Source: Micromonospora sp. DSM 45708
Lineage (GTDB): Bacteria; Actinomycetota; Actinomycetes; Mycobacteriales; Micromonosporaceae
Direction of reading: 5' to 3'
Length of the DNA stretch: 64,000 bases
Assembly: GCF_039566955.1 (NCBI RefSeq)
Contig: NZ_CP154796.1
Span: 2,108,001 to 2,172,000, forward strand
Shown here: positions 8,457 to 17,467 of the stretch, one piece after another
How positions within the stretch are numbered: position 1 is the first letter of the stretch
Layout of the letters: every line of letters begins with the position of its first letter
Made by a program: the position numbers and the translations under genes
The notes under the pieces: generated by a model
What the model was told of the DNA's origin: nothing
Database searches by the model: none
The model's input: the letters and a program-made list of their open reading frames with translations, nothing else

Positions 8457-8494
8457 CTCCCGGGGACGGCCGTCACACGGGCCGCCCCCGGGAG
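8457..8494 (+). other. Second hairpin in the leader of the 8693 gene
   Basis: CTCCCGGGG (8457-8465) pairs with 8486-8494, and inside it CGGCC (67-71) pairs with GGCCG (80-84), leaving an 8-nt loop and one mismatch. It could be a second terminator or a leader structure for the following small gene. Confidence 0.4.
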
Positions 8495-8692
8495 CCGTCG
8501 CTGCCGGTGCGGTGGACGTCCACTCCGGACGCGCCGCCGCCCCGGCAATCGCGCCGGGCGCTGTCGCCTGGCCGCCAGTGTCCGGGCACGGACAGTGCCC
8601 GTGCTCCGCTGTCCGGGCGGCTCGATGATGGGTCCGTCGACGCGCCGCCGCGACGGGCCGGCGGGCGTGGCATTCCGGGCAGGGGGTTGGGC

Positions 8693-9112
8693 ATGTCGTT
8701 CGAGGTCGATTTCAACTGGGCGTCGCAGGCCATCATCGAGACGGTCGCGGTGCCGTTCCCGTCCCTGGAGACGCCACCCGACGTGGTCGTCGCCGATCCG
8801 CCGGTCCCGCAGTTGGCCTTCCAGCAGTCCGGTCCGGTCACGGTCACGATGCTCGGCAGCGGTCGGTGGAACCGGGACACCAGCTACCGGTTCAACGCCG
8901 GCTGCAACCCGCAGCCGCACCACGCGGCGGAGGTGGGGCAGGTCGGGGTGCTCTCCGCCGCCGAGGCGCAGGAGTTGGAGACGTGGTTCCTGCGGCGCTA
9001 TCCGACGTCCAACCCCACCGTGCTCAAGAACGGCGAGAAGTGGAATCTCGTCCTCACCCGCAACGGCGCGGTGTTCAACTTCCACGTCGCCGTCCAGCCG
9101 GCCCGCGGCTAG
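8693..9112 (+). CDS. Small hypothetical protein
   Basis: I do not recognise this 139-residue protein. The start at ATG 8693 is chosen because GGGGG lies about 7 nt upstream and the sequence becomes protein-like there (MSFEVDFNWASQAIIETVAV). It has no signal peptide, no membrane segment and one Cys. The middle, GPVTVTMLGSGRWNRDTSYRF, looks like paired beta-strands; the end, ETWFLRRYPTSNPTVLKNGE, looks like a helix followed by strands. A compact beta-rich cytoplasmic domain is likely. It lies between secreted glycosidases but shares no obvious role with them and is followed by a very strong two-way terminator. Confidence 0.6.
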   Translation: MSFEVDFNWASQAIIETVAVPFPSLETPPDVVVADPPVPQLAFQQSGPVTVTMLGSGRWNRDTSYRFNAGCNPQPHHAAEVGQVGVLSAAEAQELETWFLRRYPTSNPTVLKNGEKWNLVLTRNGAVFNFHVAVQPARG

Positions 9113-9120
9113 CCGCGACG

Positions 9121-9166
9121 CGGCGGGGGGTGCGGGCCGGCCCCGGCCGGCCCACACCCCCCGCCG
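9121..9166. terminator. Very strong bidirectional terminator
   Basis: The segment folds onto itself over 21 base pairs with a single mismatch (C9133/A9154) and a loop of about 4 nt. It fills the 55-nt space between the convergent small gene (ends 9112) and the GH16 gene (ends 9168), so it can stop transcription from both sides. Confidence 0.75.
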
Positions 9167-9167
9167 G

Positions 9168-11300
9168 TCACCGGTACACGCGCACGTAGTCGACGAGCAT
9201 CCGCGCCGGGAACGGCGTCGACGCGTCCGGCGGGCCGGGCCAGTCGCCGCCCACGGCCAGGTTGAGGATCAGATAGAAGGGGTGGTCGAACACCCACGGA
9301 CCGCGGGTCGTCTCCACCGTCTCCTTGCTGGCGTAGAACACCTGCGTGCCGTCGACGAGGAACCGCATGCCCCGGCTGTCCCACTCGACCGCGTAGACGT
9401 GGAAGTCGGCGGACAGGTCGACGGTCCAGACGTGCTCCTGGCCGTAGCCGCCCCCGCCGTTGTAGGCGGGCGCGTGCAGGGTGGTGTAGCTGCGGTAGGT
9501 GTCGCGGCCGAGAATCTCCATGATGTCGATCTCGCCGTTGTACGGCCACGGCCGGCCGGTGAGGAAGTCGCCGCCCATCATCCAGAACGCCGGCCAGAGG
9601 CCGGTGCCCTTGGGCACCCTGATCCGCGCCTCGATCCGGCCGTACTGCACCTGGAACTTCGTGCCGGTGTTCATCCGGTGCGAGGTGTAGGCGCGTCCGC
9701 CGGCGTTCTCCCGCCGGGCCTCCATGACGAGTTGGCCGGCGCCGTTCATCGCCGCGTTGGCGTTGTCGGTGTAGTACTGCAACTCGTTGTTCTGCCCGGT
9801 GCCCGGATCGACGGTCCACCTCGCGGCATCCGGCCGGGCGCCGGCCGGTCCGTCGAACTCGTCGGCGAAGACGAGGGTGGTGGCCGGGAACGTCGGGTCG
9901 GCGGGTCGGGCCGGGGGAGCGGTCGGGGCGCCCCCGGTGCCGTACACCTGGAACTCCCACAGCGAGTACCCGTAGCCGTTGCTGCGCGCGGTGCCGTACA
10001 TCCGCACGTAGCGGCCGGTGCCGCTGACGGTGAGGTCCTGCCGGAAGCCCGGGTTGGTCGTGGTGCGGTAGATCGTGGTCCAGGTGGTCGCGTCCGTCGA
10101 GGTCTGGATCTGGTACGCGGTGGCGTAGGCCGGATCCCACTGGAGGACCACCCGGTGCACGGTCGCGGTGGCTCCGAGGTCCACCGAGATCCAGCCCGGG
10201 TCGACCCAGCCGGTGGTGGGGCTCGTCGCCCACCGTGAGGCCGGATCCAGGTCGAACGCCCGCGCCGGTGAGCACTGCCAGCAGGCGCCGTCGTCCTGGT
10301 AGGACGAGGCGGTCGCCGGCTTGCCGTAGGACAGCAGCACGTCACCGCCGGACGGGGGTGGCGTCGTCGGTGTCGTGCCGGTGGTGCGGACCGCGAGTTC
10401 CCAGAGCGAGTAGCCGTACGCCGTGGCCCGTGCGGTGCCGAGGACCCGCAGGTAGCGGCCGGAACCGGTCACGGTGAGCTGTTGACCGCCGCCGGTGCCG
10501 GTGGTGGTGGCGTAGACGGTGGTCCAGGTGGCGCCGTCGGTGGAGAGCTGGACCTGGTACGCCGTCGCGTAGGCCGCCTCCCAGGTGAGGTCGACCCGGC
10601 AGACGGCGCGCTCGACGCCGAGGTCGACGCGCAGCCACTGCGGGTCGGCGGCGGCGCTGGACCACCGGGTGCCGGGGTTGCCGTCCACCGCCGCCGAGGC
10701 GGGCAGCGCGGCGTTCTCGGTCGACGAGGCGGTGGCCGGGCGGTTCAACGCGGCGTTGCCGGTGGTGTCACACCCGGTGGCGGTGCTCGTGCCGTACACC
10801 TGGAACTCCCAGAGCGAGACCCCGTACGCGGTGCCCCGGGCGGTGGTGGTGACCCGCACGTACCGTCCGGTGCCGGCGACCGCGAGCGTGTCGACGCCGC
10901 CGTCGCCGCCGGTGACGGCGCGCAGCGTCGTCCAGGTCGCGCCGTCCGCGGAGACCTGCACCTGGTAGGCGGTGGCGTAGGCGGCCTCCCAGGAGAGCAC
11001 CACCTGGCTGACGGTGGCGGCGGCGCCCAGGTCGACGCTGAGCCACTGCGGGTCGGCGGCGGCGCTTGACCACCGGGTGCCGGAGTCGCCGTCCACCGCC
11101 GCCGAGGCGGGGAAGGCGGCGCTCTGCGTGGACGAGGCGGTGACCGGGCGGCCCTGGGACAGCAGCGGGTCGGCGCCCTGGGCCGGACCGGCGGCGAGGC
11201 CGGTCAGGGTGGCGAGAAGTGTCGCCGCGAGGGCGGCGGCGGTGAGGCGGCGACGGGTACGTGTCGGCGGGTCGACGGTGCGGACGGGTTGGCGGTTCAT
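9168..11300 (-). CDS. Secreted GH16 beta-1,3-glucanase with three F5/8-type C (CBM32-like) domains
   Basis: A 710-residue exported enzyme. Signal peptide residues 1-42 (RRRLTAAALAATLLATLTGLAAG). Three discoidin/F5-8C domains follow at ~45-170, ~178-310 and ~325-465, each with the TRWSSAxADPQW and WEAAYATAYQ signatures. The C-terminal ~250 residues are a GH16 jelly roll (LVFADEFDGPAG at its start) with catalytic motif GEIDIMEILG, Glu590 and Glu595 being nucleophile and acid/base by family rule, and WPAFWMMGGD lining the cleft. The motif type fits laminarinases (endo-beta-1,3-glucan hydrolases of fungal walls). GGAG lies 7 nt before the ATG. Transcription is divergent from GH43 with a CebR-like operator between them. 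Confidence 0.92.
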   Translation of the reverse strand: MNRQPVRTVDPPTRTRRRLTAAALAATLLATLTGLAAGPAQGADPLLSQGRPVTASSTQSAAFPASAAVDGDSGTRWSSAAADPQWLSVDLGAAATVSQVVLSWEAAYATAYQVQVSADGATWTTLRAVTGGDGGVDTLAVAGTGRYVRVTTTARGTAYGVSLWEFQVYGTSTATGCDTTGNAALNRPATASSTENAALPASAAVDGNPGTRWSSAAADPQWLRVDLGVERAVCRVDLTWEAAYATAYQVQLSTDGATWTTVYATTTGTGGGQQLTVTGSGRYLRVLGTARATAYGYSLWELAVRTTGTTPTTPPPSGGDVLLSYGKPATASSYQDDGACWQCSPARAFDLDPASRWATSPTTGWVDPGWISVDLGATATVHRVVLQWDPAYATAYQIQTSTDATTWTTIYRTTTNPGFRQDLTVSGTGRYVRMYGTARSNGYGYSLWEFQVYGTGGAPTAPPARPADPTFPATTLVFADEFDGPAGARPDAARWTVDPGTGQNNELQYYTDNANAAMNGAGQLVMEARRENAGGRAYTSHRMNTGTKFQVQYGRIEARIRVPKGTGLWPAFWMMGGDFLTGRPWPYNGEIDIMEILGRDTYRSYTTLHAPAYNGGGGYGQEHVWTVDLSADFHVYAVEWDSRGMRFLVDGTQVFYASKETVETTRGPWVFDHPFYLILNLAVGGDWPGPPDASTPFPARMLVDYVRVYR

Positions 11301-11362
11301 GGGCGTCTCCAGGAGCGGGCGGTGGCCGGAGAATGGCTCGCCGGTCGGCCGTGACCAGCGAT

Positions 11363-11376
11363 GGAGAGCGCTCCCT
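11363..11376. promoter_or_regulatory. CebR/CelR-like LacI-family operator
   Basis: GGAGAGCGCTCCCT matches the known CebR/CelR operator TGGGAGCGCTCCCA at 11 of 14 positions and is itself nearly palindromic. On the minus strand it lies 30 nt beyond a TTGACA box (11412-11407), at the expected start site of the GH16 transcript. Similar sites occur at 18906 and 19039. Confidence 0.65.
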
Positions 11377-11482
11377 GGTGACCAGGTTCGGCGCGCGACA
11401 GGCGCGTGTCAAGGAAATCCGGCGGTTCCGGAACCACGCCGCCACCACACCTGGGCATCGACATCTGTGGTTGCATGTGGGC

Positions 11483-12799
11483 ATGCGTCGCACTCTCGCC
11501 CACCTGCTGGCCGCCCTCGTCGCCGCGTCGTGCGTGCTCGTCGCCGCGCCGGCCGGCGCGGCGACCACCGCGCCGTCCCTGGTGCTCGGCACCGACTTCC
11601 CGGACCCCGACATCCTCAAGGTCGGCGGCACCTATCACGCCTACTCGACGAACAACGGCAACGGCAACGTCCCGGTCGCCACCGCGTCGGCGCTCACCGG
11701 CCCGTGGACCCGGCGCGCCGACGCGCTGCCGACGCTCGGCGCCTGGGCCTCCGGCGGCCTCACCTGGGCGCCGGACGTGTCCCGCCGGGCCGACGGCACC
11801 TACCTGCTCTACTACACCGCGCGCAGCCGTGCCGCCGGCCGCCAGTGCATCGGCGCGGCCACCTCGACCTCACCGCTCGGCCCCTTCGCCCCGGTCGGGT
11901 CCGGCCCGCTGGTCTGCGACGCCGCCGAGGGCGGTGACATCGACCCGTCCAGCTTCGTCGACACCGACGGCCGGCGTTACCTGCTCTACAAGGACGACGG
12001 CAACGCCATCGGGCAGCCGACGAGCCTGTGGGCGCAGGCGGTCGCCGCCGACGGCGTGACGCTCCAGGGCGGCCGGGTCGAACTGCTGCGCAGTGGCCGC
12101 GCCGAGGAGGCGGGCGTCATCGAGGCGCCCGTGCTGACCCGGGTGGGTTCGCACTACGTGCTCTTCTACTCCCTCGGCGGGTACGGCGGTGACGGCTACC
12201 AGACCAGCTACGCCAGCGCCACGTCGCTGGCCGGCCCGTACACCAAGGCGTACCGGTCGCTGCTGACCACCGCCAGCCTCGACGGCGCGGTGCGCGGGCC
12301 GGGCGGCGCGGACGTGGTGCGCGAGGCCAGCGGGGACCGGCTGGTCTTCCACGGGTGGCGCAACGACTACTCCGCGCGCGGCATGTACGTCGCCGACCTC
12401 GGCTGGGCCGGGGACTACCCGGTCGTGCGGGGCAGCCGGGTGCGCTACGAGGCCGAGCGGGGCACGCTCAACCACTGCGCCGTCCGCAGCACCACGACCG
12501 CCTCGCAGGGACAGGTGGCGGCGTACCTCGACGACGCCGACAGCTGGGTCGAGGTCAGCGTCTTCGCGCCGCGCGCCGGCGGCTACACCGCGTACGTCGG
12601 CTACTCCGCCGGCTACGGCGACGCCGAGCACACGTTGACCGTCAACGGCGGCGGCGCGCAGGTGCTCGCGTACCCGAACACCGGGTGGGAGACGTGGCGG
12701 CAGGCCCGCGCGGACGTGGTGCTGAACGCCGGATGGAACACGGTGCGCCTGACCCGGCGGAGCCGCTGGGCGGAACTCGACTACCTGGAGATCGCCTGA
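11483..12799 (+). CDS. Secreted GH43-type glycosidase with C-terminal CBM35/CBM6-like domain
   Basis: A 438-residue exported protein. The start at 11483 is chosen because it begins a clean signal peptide (RRTLAHLLAALVAASCVLVAAPAGA); upstream in-frame codons read as non-coding. The five-bladed propeller starts LGTDFPDPDILKVGGTYHAYST, carrying the general base Asp of DPD in GH43. Later come SGGLTWAPDVSRRADGTYLLYYTA and a Glu in EEAGVIEAPVLTRVG, the candidate acid. Residues ~315-438 (RVRYEAERGTL to RWAELDYLEIA) have the start and end of a CBM35/CBM6-type domain. Family members are arabinanases, xylosidases and exo-beta-1,3-galactanases; specificity is open. A hairpin (12859-12882) follows the stop. 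Confidence 0.82.
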   Translation: MRRTLAHLLAALVAASCVLVAAPAGAATTAPSLVLGTDFPDPDILKVGGTYHAYSTNNGNGNVPVATASALTGPWTRRADALPTLGAWASGGLTWAPDVSRRADGTYLLYYTARSRAAGRQCIGAATSTSPLGPFAPVGSGPLVCDAAEGGDIDPSSFVDTDGRRYLLYKDDGNAIGQPTSLWAQAVAADGVTLQGGRVELLRSGRAEEAGVIEAPVLTRVGSHYVLFYSLGGYGGDGYQTSYASATSLAGPYTKAYRSLLTTASLDGAVRGPGGADVVREASGDRLVFHGWRNDYSARGMYVADLGWAGDYPVVRGSRVRYEAERGTLNHCAVRSTTTASQGQVAAYLDDADSWVEVSVFAPRAGGYTAYVGYSAGYGDAEHTLTVNGGGAQVLAYPNTGWETWRQARADVVLNAGWNTVRLTRRSRWAELDYLEIA

Positions 12800-12858
12800 T
12801 CGTCGGCGCGGGTGAAGCCGTTCGTGGGGCGGGAGCCCCCGGGTTTCGCCGTGCCTTC

Positions 12859-12882
12859 CGGGCCGCCCGGCCGGGCGGCCCG
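12859..12882 (+). terminator. Hairpin between GH43 and peptidase genes
   Basis: CGGGCCGCCC (12859-12868) pairs perfectly with 12873-12882 around a GGCC loop, 60 nt after the GH43 stop and before the RBS of the next gene. Confidence 0.55.
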
Positions 12883-12906
12883 ATCCCGACACAGTACGGA
12901 GGCCAC

Positions 12907-13731
12907 GTGATCACGAGAAGGAGCCTGCTCGTCTCGGCGGCGGCGGTGGCGGTCGGTGCCGGCACACCGCTGCGTGCCGGCGCCGCACTGCCCGAGGTCG
13001 ACATGGAAGCCCTGATCAAGGCAGCGCAGATCGACCCGCGCCGGGCGGACACCGCGCTCACCGAGGGTGCCCGGGACAGCGTCCTGCTGGTGGAGCGCGC
13101 GTTGCAGGCCCGGGGGCTGCTGGCCTCGACGTACGTGGACGGGCACTTCGGCACCAGCACCGTCGCCGCGTACGCGGCGTACCAGCGCTCGCTCGGCTAC
13201 ACCGGCCTCGACGCGACCGGCCTGCCGGGCCCGTCCTCGCTGCGGTCGCTGGGGGACGGACGCTACACCGTGGTCCGGTCGATCTCACCCGGCAGCATCG
13301 TGACGATGCGCGGGGTGCAGGTCAACACCCGTACCCGGTCGATGCTGCTGGAGGCGGAACGTCTGCTCGGGCGTCAGCTCGGCCTCACCCAGGGCTCCTA
13401 CAACACGGGCGTCGGGGCATCCGCCGGCACCCACGACGGCGGCGGGGCGCTGGACATCTCGGTCAGCGGGCTGTCGTCGGCGACCCGGACCGACGTGCTG
13501 CGCCGGCTGCGCACGGTGGGCTTCGCCGCCTGGTACCGGACCCCGGACCAGGGCGACTGGGGATACCACATCCACGCGATCGCGTTGGCCGACACCGACC
13601 AGTCGACCGGTGCCCAGAACCAGGCCGGCGACTACTACCTGGGCCGTAACGGACTGGCCAACCGGGGACCCGACGACGGTCCGGTGGTCAGCCCGAAGCG
13701 CACCTGGGAGGAGTACCAGCGGGCGCTCTGA
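12907..13731 (+). CDS. Tat-exported peptidoglycan-binding / M15-like D-Ala-D-Ala peptidase-type protein
   Basis: A 274-residue protein starts at GTG 12907 (GGAGG 4 nt upstream). The N-terminus ITRRSLLVSAAAVAVGAGTP is a twin-arginine signal. Residues ~60-110 look like a peptidoglycan-binding helix bundle (ERALQARGLLASTYVDGHFG, YAAYQRSLGYTG, LPGPSSLRSLG). The C-half has zinc-peptidase-like spacing: GTHDGGGALDIS supplies a His and Asp, and WGYHIHAIALAD the last His(s), as in M15/LAS carboxypeptidases (SxHxxGxAxD ... H). Its probable action is on wall peptides, its own or those of other bacteria. A divergent LAS-type fold is inferred from this motif order only. A long hairpin ends the unit. Confidence 0.7.
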   Translation: MITRRSLLVSAAAVAVGAGTPLRAGAALPEVDMEALIKAAQIDPRRADTALTEGARDSVLLVERALQARGLLASTYVDGHFGTSTVAAYAAYQRSLGYTGLDATGLPGPSSLRSLGDGRYTVVRSISPGSIVTMRGVQVNTRTRSMLLEAERLLGRQLGLTQGSYNTGVGASAGTHDGGGALDISVSGLSSATRTDVLRRLRTVGFAAWYRTPDQGDWGYHIHAIALADTDQSTGAQNQAGDYYLGRNGLANRGPDDGPVVSPKRTWEEYQRAL

Positions 13732-13773
13732 GCCGCGGGGCGCCGGCCGCCCCGACCTGACGGGGTACGGAAC

Positions 13774-13811
13774 GGGGTGGCCCGCGCGCCGACCGGCGCC
13801 CGGACCACCCC
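13774..13811. terminator. Bidirectional terminator between convergent genes
   Basis: GGGGTGG (13774-13780) pairs with CCACCCC (13805-13811), and inner CCCG and GCGCC arms extend the stem to about 15 pairs with two mismatches and a GACC loop. It lies between the convergent peptidase and GH87-like genes. Confidence 0.7.
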
Positions 13812-13839
13812 GCCGCCCGTCCGGCGGTCCTGACCGGCG

Positions 13840-16800
13840 TCAGCCGCCGGTGATGGTGAACGTGGTGCCGGGCTGCCGGACGATGTCACCGTCGGCGGAG
13901 TTGCTGATGGTGACGTTTGTCAGCGTGGCGTTGCCCCGGGCGCCGCTCATGGCGAGGATGCCCGCGCCGTTGTTCGACCGGTCGATGCGGACGTTGCTGA
14001 TCGTGACGTTCGGCATGCTGCCGCCGCCGTTCTTGAACTGGATGCCGTCGTAGGTGGAGTCGATGACGTCGGTGTCGCGGATGGTGACGCCGGTGATGTC
14101 GCCGCTGGCGGGGAACAGGGTGATGGCTCCGAACTCCTGGTCCTCGTTCCAGAACACGCCACCGCACCGGTAGAGGCCGTTGTTGGCCACCAGTGTCGTG
14201 CCGGAGAACGGCAGCGGACTGTGGTCGGTCGCCAGCATGATCCCGGGGTAGTTCATGGTGTCGGAGATCAGGTTGTTCTCCACCGTGTTCCCGTAACCGC
14301 CGTAGATCGCGACGCCGTTCGCCCGCCACGGCAGTTGCACGGTGTTGTTGAGGAAGCGGTTGTCGTGTGCCACGTCCACCGCGGCGTCCTTGACGCGGGG
14401 GTTGGCCCACACCGCGAGCGAGTCGTCCCCGGTGGTGCGGAAGGAGGAGTTGAACACCCGTGAGTTGCGGGTGCCGTTGGAGAAGTTGACGCCGTCGGCG
14501 TAGGTGTCGCGGACGCGCATCCCGGTGAACTCCAGCCCGTCGCCGGGGTTCCAGTAGGCGGGGGTGTCGGAGTAGTCGCGTCCCACCCAGGCGCCCACGT
14601 TGACGTGTTCGATCCAGACGTTGCTGATCTTCGTGTTCTTCCCGAACCGTCCGTTCAGGCCGTGCCCGCGGTTGGCGCGGTTGGTGGTCATGCCGAAGAT
14701 GGCCAGGTCCGAGATGGTGGTGTTGTCGTCGATGTCGAAGCCGACGTTGCCCTCGTGCGGGTGGTTGATGTTGCCCACCACGTTCTGCGGCTCGGTCTCG
14801 GTGTAGAGCTGCGAGTGCCACATGCCCGCGCCCCGGATCGTCGCGTTGCGGATGCCTCGCTGGTTGTACTGCCCCCGGTTGGGGTCGGGGGAGAGGATCT
14901 TCTGTTCCTGCCGCCACTGGCCGGCCGGGATCCAGACGCAGCCGATGACGCCGTTCTGGTCGTCCGTCACGGCCCGCTGGATGGCGGCCGTGTCGTCGAT
15001 CCCGTCGTTGGGGACGGCGCCGTAGGCGGTGATCGAGGTGCACTCCGCCGGCTTGCTCGCCGGCGGCGCCACCTGCTCCAGGTCGATCAGGTCGACGACG
15101 TAGAACGACGCGGTGTCGGTCGCGTCGCGTTGCAGCCGGAACCGGGTGCCGGCGGGGTACGACTGGGCGAGCAGGGCGTGCGACTCGTCGAACAGCCGCC
15201 GGGCGTTCGCCTGTGGGGTGTTCGAGAGCGACTCGGTGTCGTCGGTGGTGCCGTACAGCCAGCTGTTGCGGGAGGAGAGCGTCAGCTTCTGGACGAACGT
15301 GTCGTTGACGTAGAGGCTGAGGCTGGCGGTCAGCCCGCCCCCGTTGGGCGCGTCGGGGATGGAGTTGCGGACGACTATCGAGTTGGCCGGGTTGGTGGAG
15401 GTGACCTCGACGAACTGGCCGGTGCTGGTCAGCCGGACCGACTTGCGGCCGGACGACTCGGTGGCGAAGTTGGTGTGGCCGAAGGTGCGCAGCGGGTCGG
15501 CCTCCAGCAGGGTGCCCTGGTAGCGGGCCGCCTCGGCCTCGTACTCCGTCCACGGCACGGCCGCGCCGCGTCCCACCACCATGGACTGCGACAGCGAGTT
15601 GTTCGTCTCGTTGGTCTCGGTGACGACGCCGCTGGCGTCGGCGGTCGCGGTCAGCGTCACACCGCCGGCGGTCGCCGTCCAACTGCCGGTCACGGCCACG
15701 GTGGCGGTCGCTCCGGCGGCCAGTGCCCCGGTGGCGGTGTTCAGGGTGGTGCCACCGACCACGAGCCGGGTGACGCTGGCGGCGGCGGCGCTGGTGCCAC
15801 GGTTGCGGACGCTGACGGAGAACGTCACGGTGGCGCCGACGGCGGGACTCGGCGGGTTGCTGGTGATGGCGACGACCTGGAGGTCCGGGCCGGGGGCCTG
15901 GCCGACGACCAGCGGCGCGGACGCGGTGAAGCTGTTGTTGTCGTTGTTCTGCTCGGCGACGGTGTCGGCCGGGTCGACGACCACGACGAGGGTGTAGGTG
16001 CCGATGGCCTGCGCCGGCGCGGTCGCCGACACGGTGGCCGTGGCGCCGGCGGCCAGGGAACCGACCACGCCGCTGGCGACGACGCCGCCGTTGAGCCTGA
16101 AGTCGACCTTGGTGCCGGCCGCGGTCGCGCTGCCGCTGTTCCGGACCGTCGCGCTCAGGTTGACCGGTGTGGCCTCACTCGGCGCGGTGGGGGTCCAGCT
16201 CGCCGCGGTCACGACCAGGTCCGGGTTCGGCGCCCAGCCGCCGAAGACCTGGAGGTCGGCGACCTGCGCGCCGGGCGCTCCGGTGTTGCCGGTGAACCTG
16301 AGCTGCACCTCGGCCACCCGAGCGGTGACCGGGATGGTCACCGAGTTCCGGTTGCCGGACGGGTCGAAGCCGTAGGCCGCGGCGGCCTTCAGGGTGGTGA
16401 ACGTGGTGGCGCCCTGGGTGCGTCCCCGCACCTCGATGGTCTGGGTGCGGGCGCCCCAGACCGGGTCCGGGTTGAGCTTGACCACGATCCCGGTGACGTC
16501 GGCGTCGGCGCCCAGCTTGACCGTCAGGGTCGCCGGGAGACCGTTCGACTCCCAGTAGGAGGTGGGGCTGTTGTCGGTGGCGTTGGCGGCCACGAACGTG
16601 AACACCGAGGAGGACGCGTCGACGGGCTTGCCGGCGGACAGGTTGGTGCCGGACGGTGTGCCCGGGTCGCCGCCGCCCTGCCCGGCGACGCCGTAGACCT
16701 CCAGCTCGGCGATCTGGGCGGCGGGCCATCCGGTGTTGCCGGTGATGGTCAACCGCAGGTAGCGGACGGTCGCGGCGGTGAAGTCGATCGTCACCGTGTT

Positions 16801-17205
16801 CCCCGAGGCCGGGTCGAAGACCCGTCCCGCCGAGGGGGAGAGGGTGCTGAAGGTGCTGCCGTCGCCGCTGCCCTGCACGGCCAGCGTCTGGGTCCGGGTC
16901 GCCCAGGCGGTCGACGCCGGCAGTTTGAGTTTGACCTGGTCCACCGCGACGCTGCTGCCGAGGTCGACCTGCACCCACTGCGGGAACGCCTGGGCGGGGC
17001 TCTCCCAGTACGTCTGCTGGTTGCCGTCGGTGACGTTGCTTCCGACGTAGCTCTCGACCGAGCCGCTCGTGGACACGGCCTTGCCGGCGGCGAGGTTCGC
17101 GCCGCCGGCTGCCGCCGCCGGGGTGGGCGCGAGGGCCGACAGGCCGGCCAGCAGGGCTGCGGTGAGCCCGCTGACGAGCCGTCGGCGGTGATTCTTCGGT
17201 GTCAT
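13840..17205 (-). CDS. Secreted GH87-like alpha-1,3-glucanase with two CBM32-like and two CARDB domains
   Basis: A 1121-residue secreted enzyme. The start at 17205 is preferred over an in-frame ATG at 17244 because GAAGGA lies 5-8 nt upstream and the signal peptide (RRRLVSGLTAALLAGLSALAP) follows at once. Order: two discoidin/CBM32-like domains (ending ~residue 320), two CARDB-type repeats (PDLVVTAASWTPTAPSE; PDLQVVAITSNPPSPAVG), a beta-sandwich (EYEAEAARYQGTLLEADP), then a right-handed beta-helix starting CTSITAYGAVPNDGIDDTAA. In the helix, DTYADGVNFSNGTRNS and FRTTGDDSLAVWAN supply the Asp and Asp-Asp set expected of GH87 mycodextranase/alpha-1,3-glucanase. Its target would be fungal alpha-1,3-glucan. 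A pectate-lyase-like lyase is the alternative but less likely. Confidence 0.85.
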   Translation of the reverse strand: MTPKNHRRRLVSGLTAALLAGLSALAPTPAAAAGGANLAAGKAVSTSGSVESYVGSNVTDGNQQTYWESPAQAFPQWVQVDLGSSVAVDQVKLKLPASTAWATRTQTLAVQGSGDGSTFSTLSPSAGRVFDPASGNTVTIDFTAATVRYLRLTITGNTGWPAAQIAELEVYGVAGQGGGDPGTPSGTNLSAGKPVDASSSVFTFVAANATDNSPTSYWESNGLPATLTVKLGADADVTGIVVKLNPDPVWGARTQTIEVRGRTQGATTFTTLKAAAAYGFDPSGNRNSVTIPVTARVAEVQLRFTGNTGAPGAQVADLQVFGGWAPNPDLVVTAASWTPTAPSEATPVNLSATVRNSGSATAAGTKVDFRLNGGVVASGVVGSLAAGATATVSATAPAQAIGTYTLVVVVDPADTVAEQNNDNNSFTASAPLVVGQAPGPDLQVVAITSNPPSPAVGATVTFSVSVRNRGTSAAAASVTRLVVGGTTLNTATGALAAGATATVAVTGSWTATAGGVTLTATADASGVVTETNETNNSLSQSMVVGRGAAVPWTEYEAEAARYQGTLLEADPLRTFGHTNFATESSGRKSVRLTSTGQFVEVTSTNPANSIVVRNSIPDAPNGGGLTASLSLYVNDTFVQKLTLSSRNSWLYGTTDDTESLSNTPQANARRLFDESHALLAQSYPAGTRFRLQRDATDTASFYVVDLIDLEQVAPPASKPAECTSITAYGAVPNDGIDDTAAIQRAVTDDQNGVIGCVWIPAGQWRQEQKILSPDPNRGQYNQRGIRNATIRGAGMWHSQLYTETEPQNVVGNINHPHEGNVGFDIDDNTTISDLAIFGMTTNRANRGHGLNGRFGKNTKISNVWIEHVNVGAWVGRDYSDTPAYWNPGDGLEFTGMRVRDTYADGVNFSNGTRNSRVFNSSFRTTGDDSLAVWANPRVKDAAVDVAHDNRFLNNTVQLPWRANGVAIYGGYGNTVENNLISDTMNYPGIMLATDHSPLPFSGTTLVANNGLYRCGGVFWNEDQEFGAITLFPASGDITGVTIRDTDVIDSTYDGIQFKNGGGSMPNVTISNVRIDRSNNGAGILAMSGARGNATLTNVTISNSADGDIVRQPGTTFTITGG

Positions 17206-17424
17206 CGGGTCCTTCGATCCGTGGGTGGCGGGGGCGGGCCGCACGCATCACACGGATGCGGTTCCCGGCTTCTTCCGTGGCCTCGTTACGTTCTTGCGTT
17301 TCTCTAGCGAGTTTTTGCAAGGATGGCCGTCAATGTTTCAGACGGATGACCGACGCGTCAACGGGGTGGAGGAAGAAAGACCACGGAGCGGGAGCGGCGG
17401 CGCCGTCGGCACGGTCGTTCGCCT

Positions 17425-17459
17425 CGGTTCCGGAGCCGCCCCGGGCGGCTCCGGAACCG
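17425..17459 (-). terminator. Perfect 16-bp hairpin after GH64 gene
   Basis: CGGTTCCGGAGCCGCC (17425-17440) is perfectly complementary to 17444-17459 with a 3-nt loop, 8 nt beyond the GH64 stop on the minus strand. It separates GH64 from the GH87-like gene, which must then have its own promoter in the 17206-17424 interval. That interval has an AT-rich patch at about 17280-17345 (TTGACG on the minus strand) but no box pair with normal spacing. Confidence 0.72.
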
Positions 17460-17467
17460 TCACGCGT

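Larger units (their letters stand above)
8342..8692. other. Structured intergenic region
   Basis: This 351-nt gap contains two strong inverted repeats (8361-8422 and 8457-8494) and two copies of TGTCCGGGC (8579-8587 and 8610-8618). The open frame upstream of 8693 reads like random GC-rich translation and its GTG lies within the first hairpin, so it is treated as non-coding. No convincing promoter was seen. Confidence 0.5.

Noticed and set aside
8375..8692. In-frame N-terminal extension of the small 8693 protein
   Set aside because: The GTG lies in the first hairpin, has no RBS and the added residues look like random translation; ATG 8693 has a better site.
13840..17205. Pectate lyase assignment
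   Set aside because: The beta-helix is compatible, but the Asp/Asp-Asp motif and CBM/CARDB layout fit GH87-type alpha-1,3-glucanases better.
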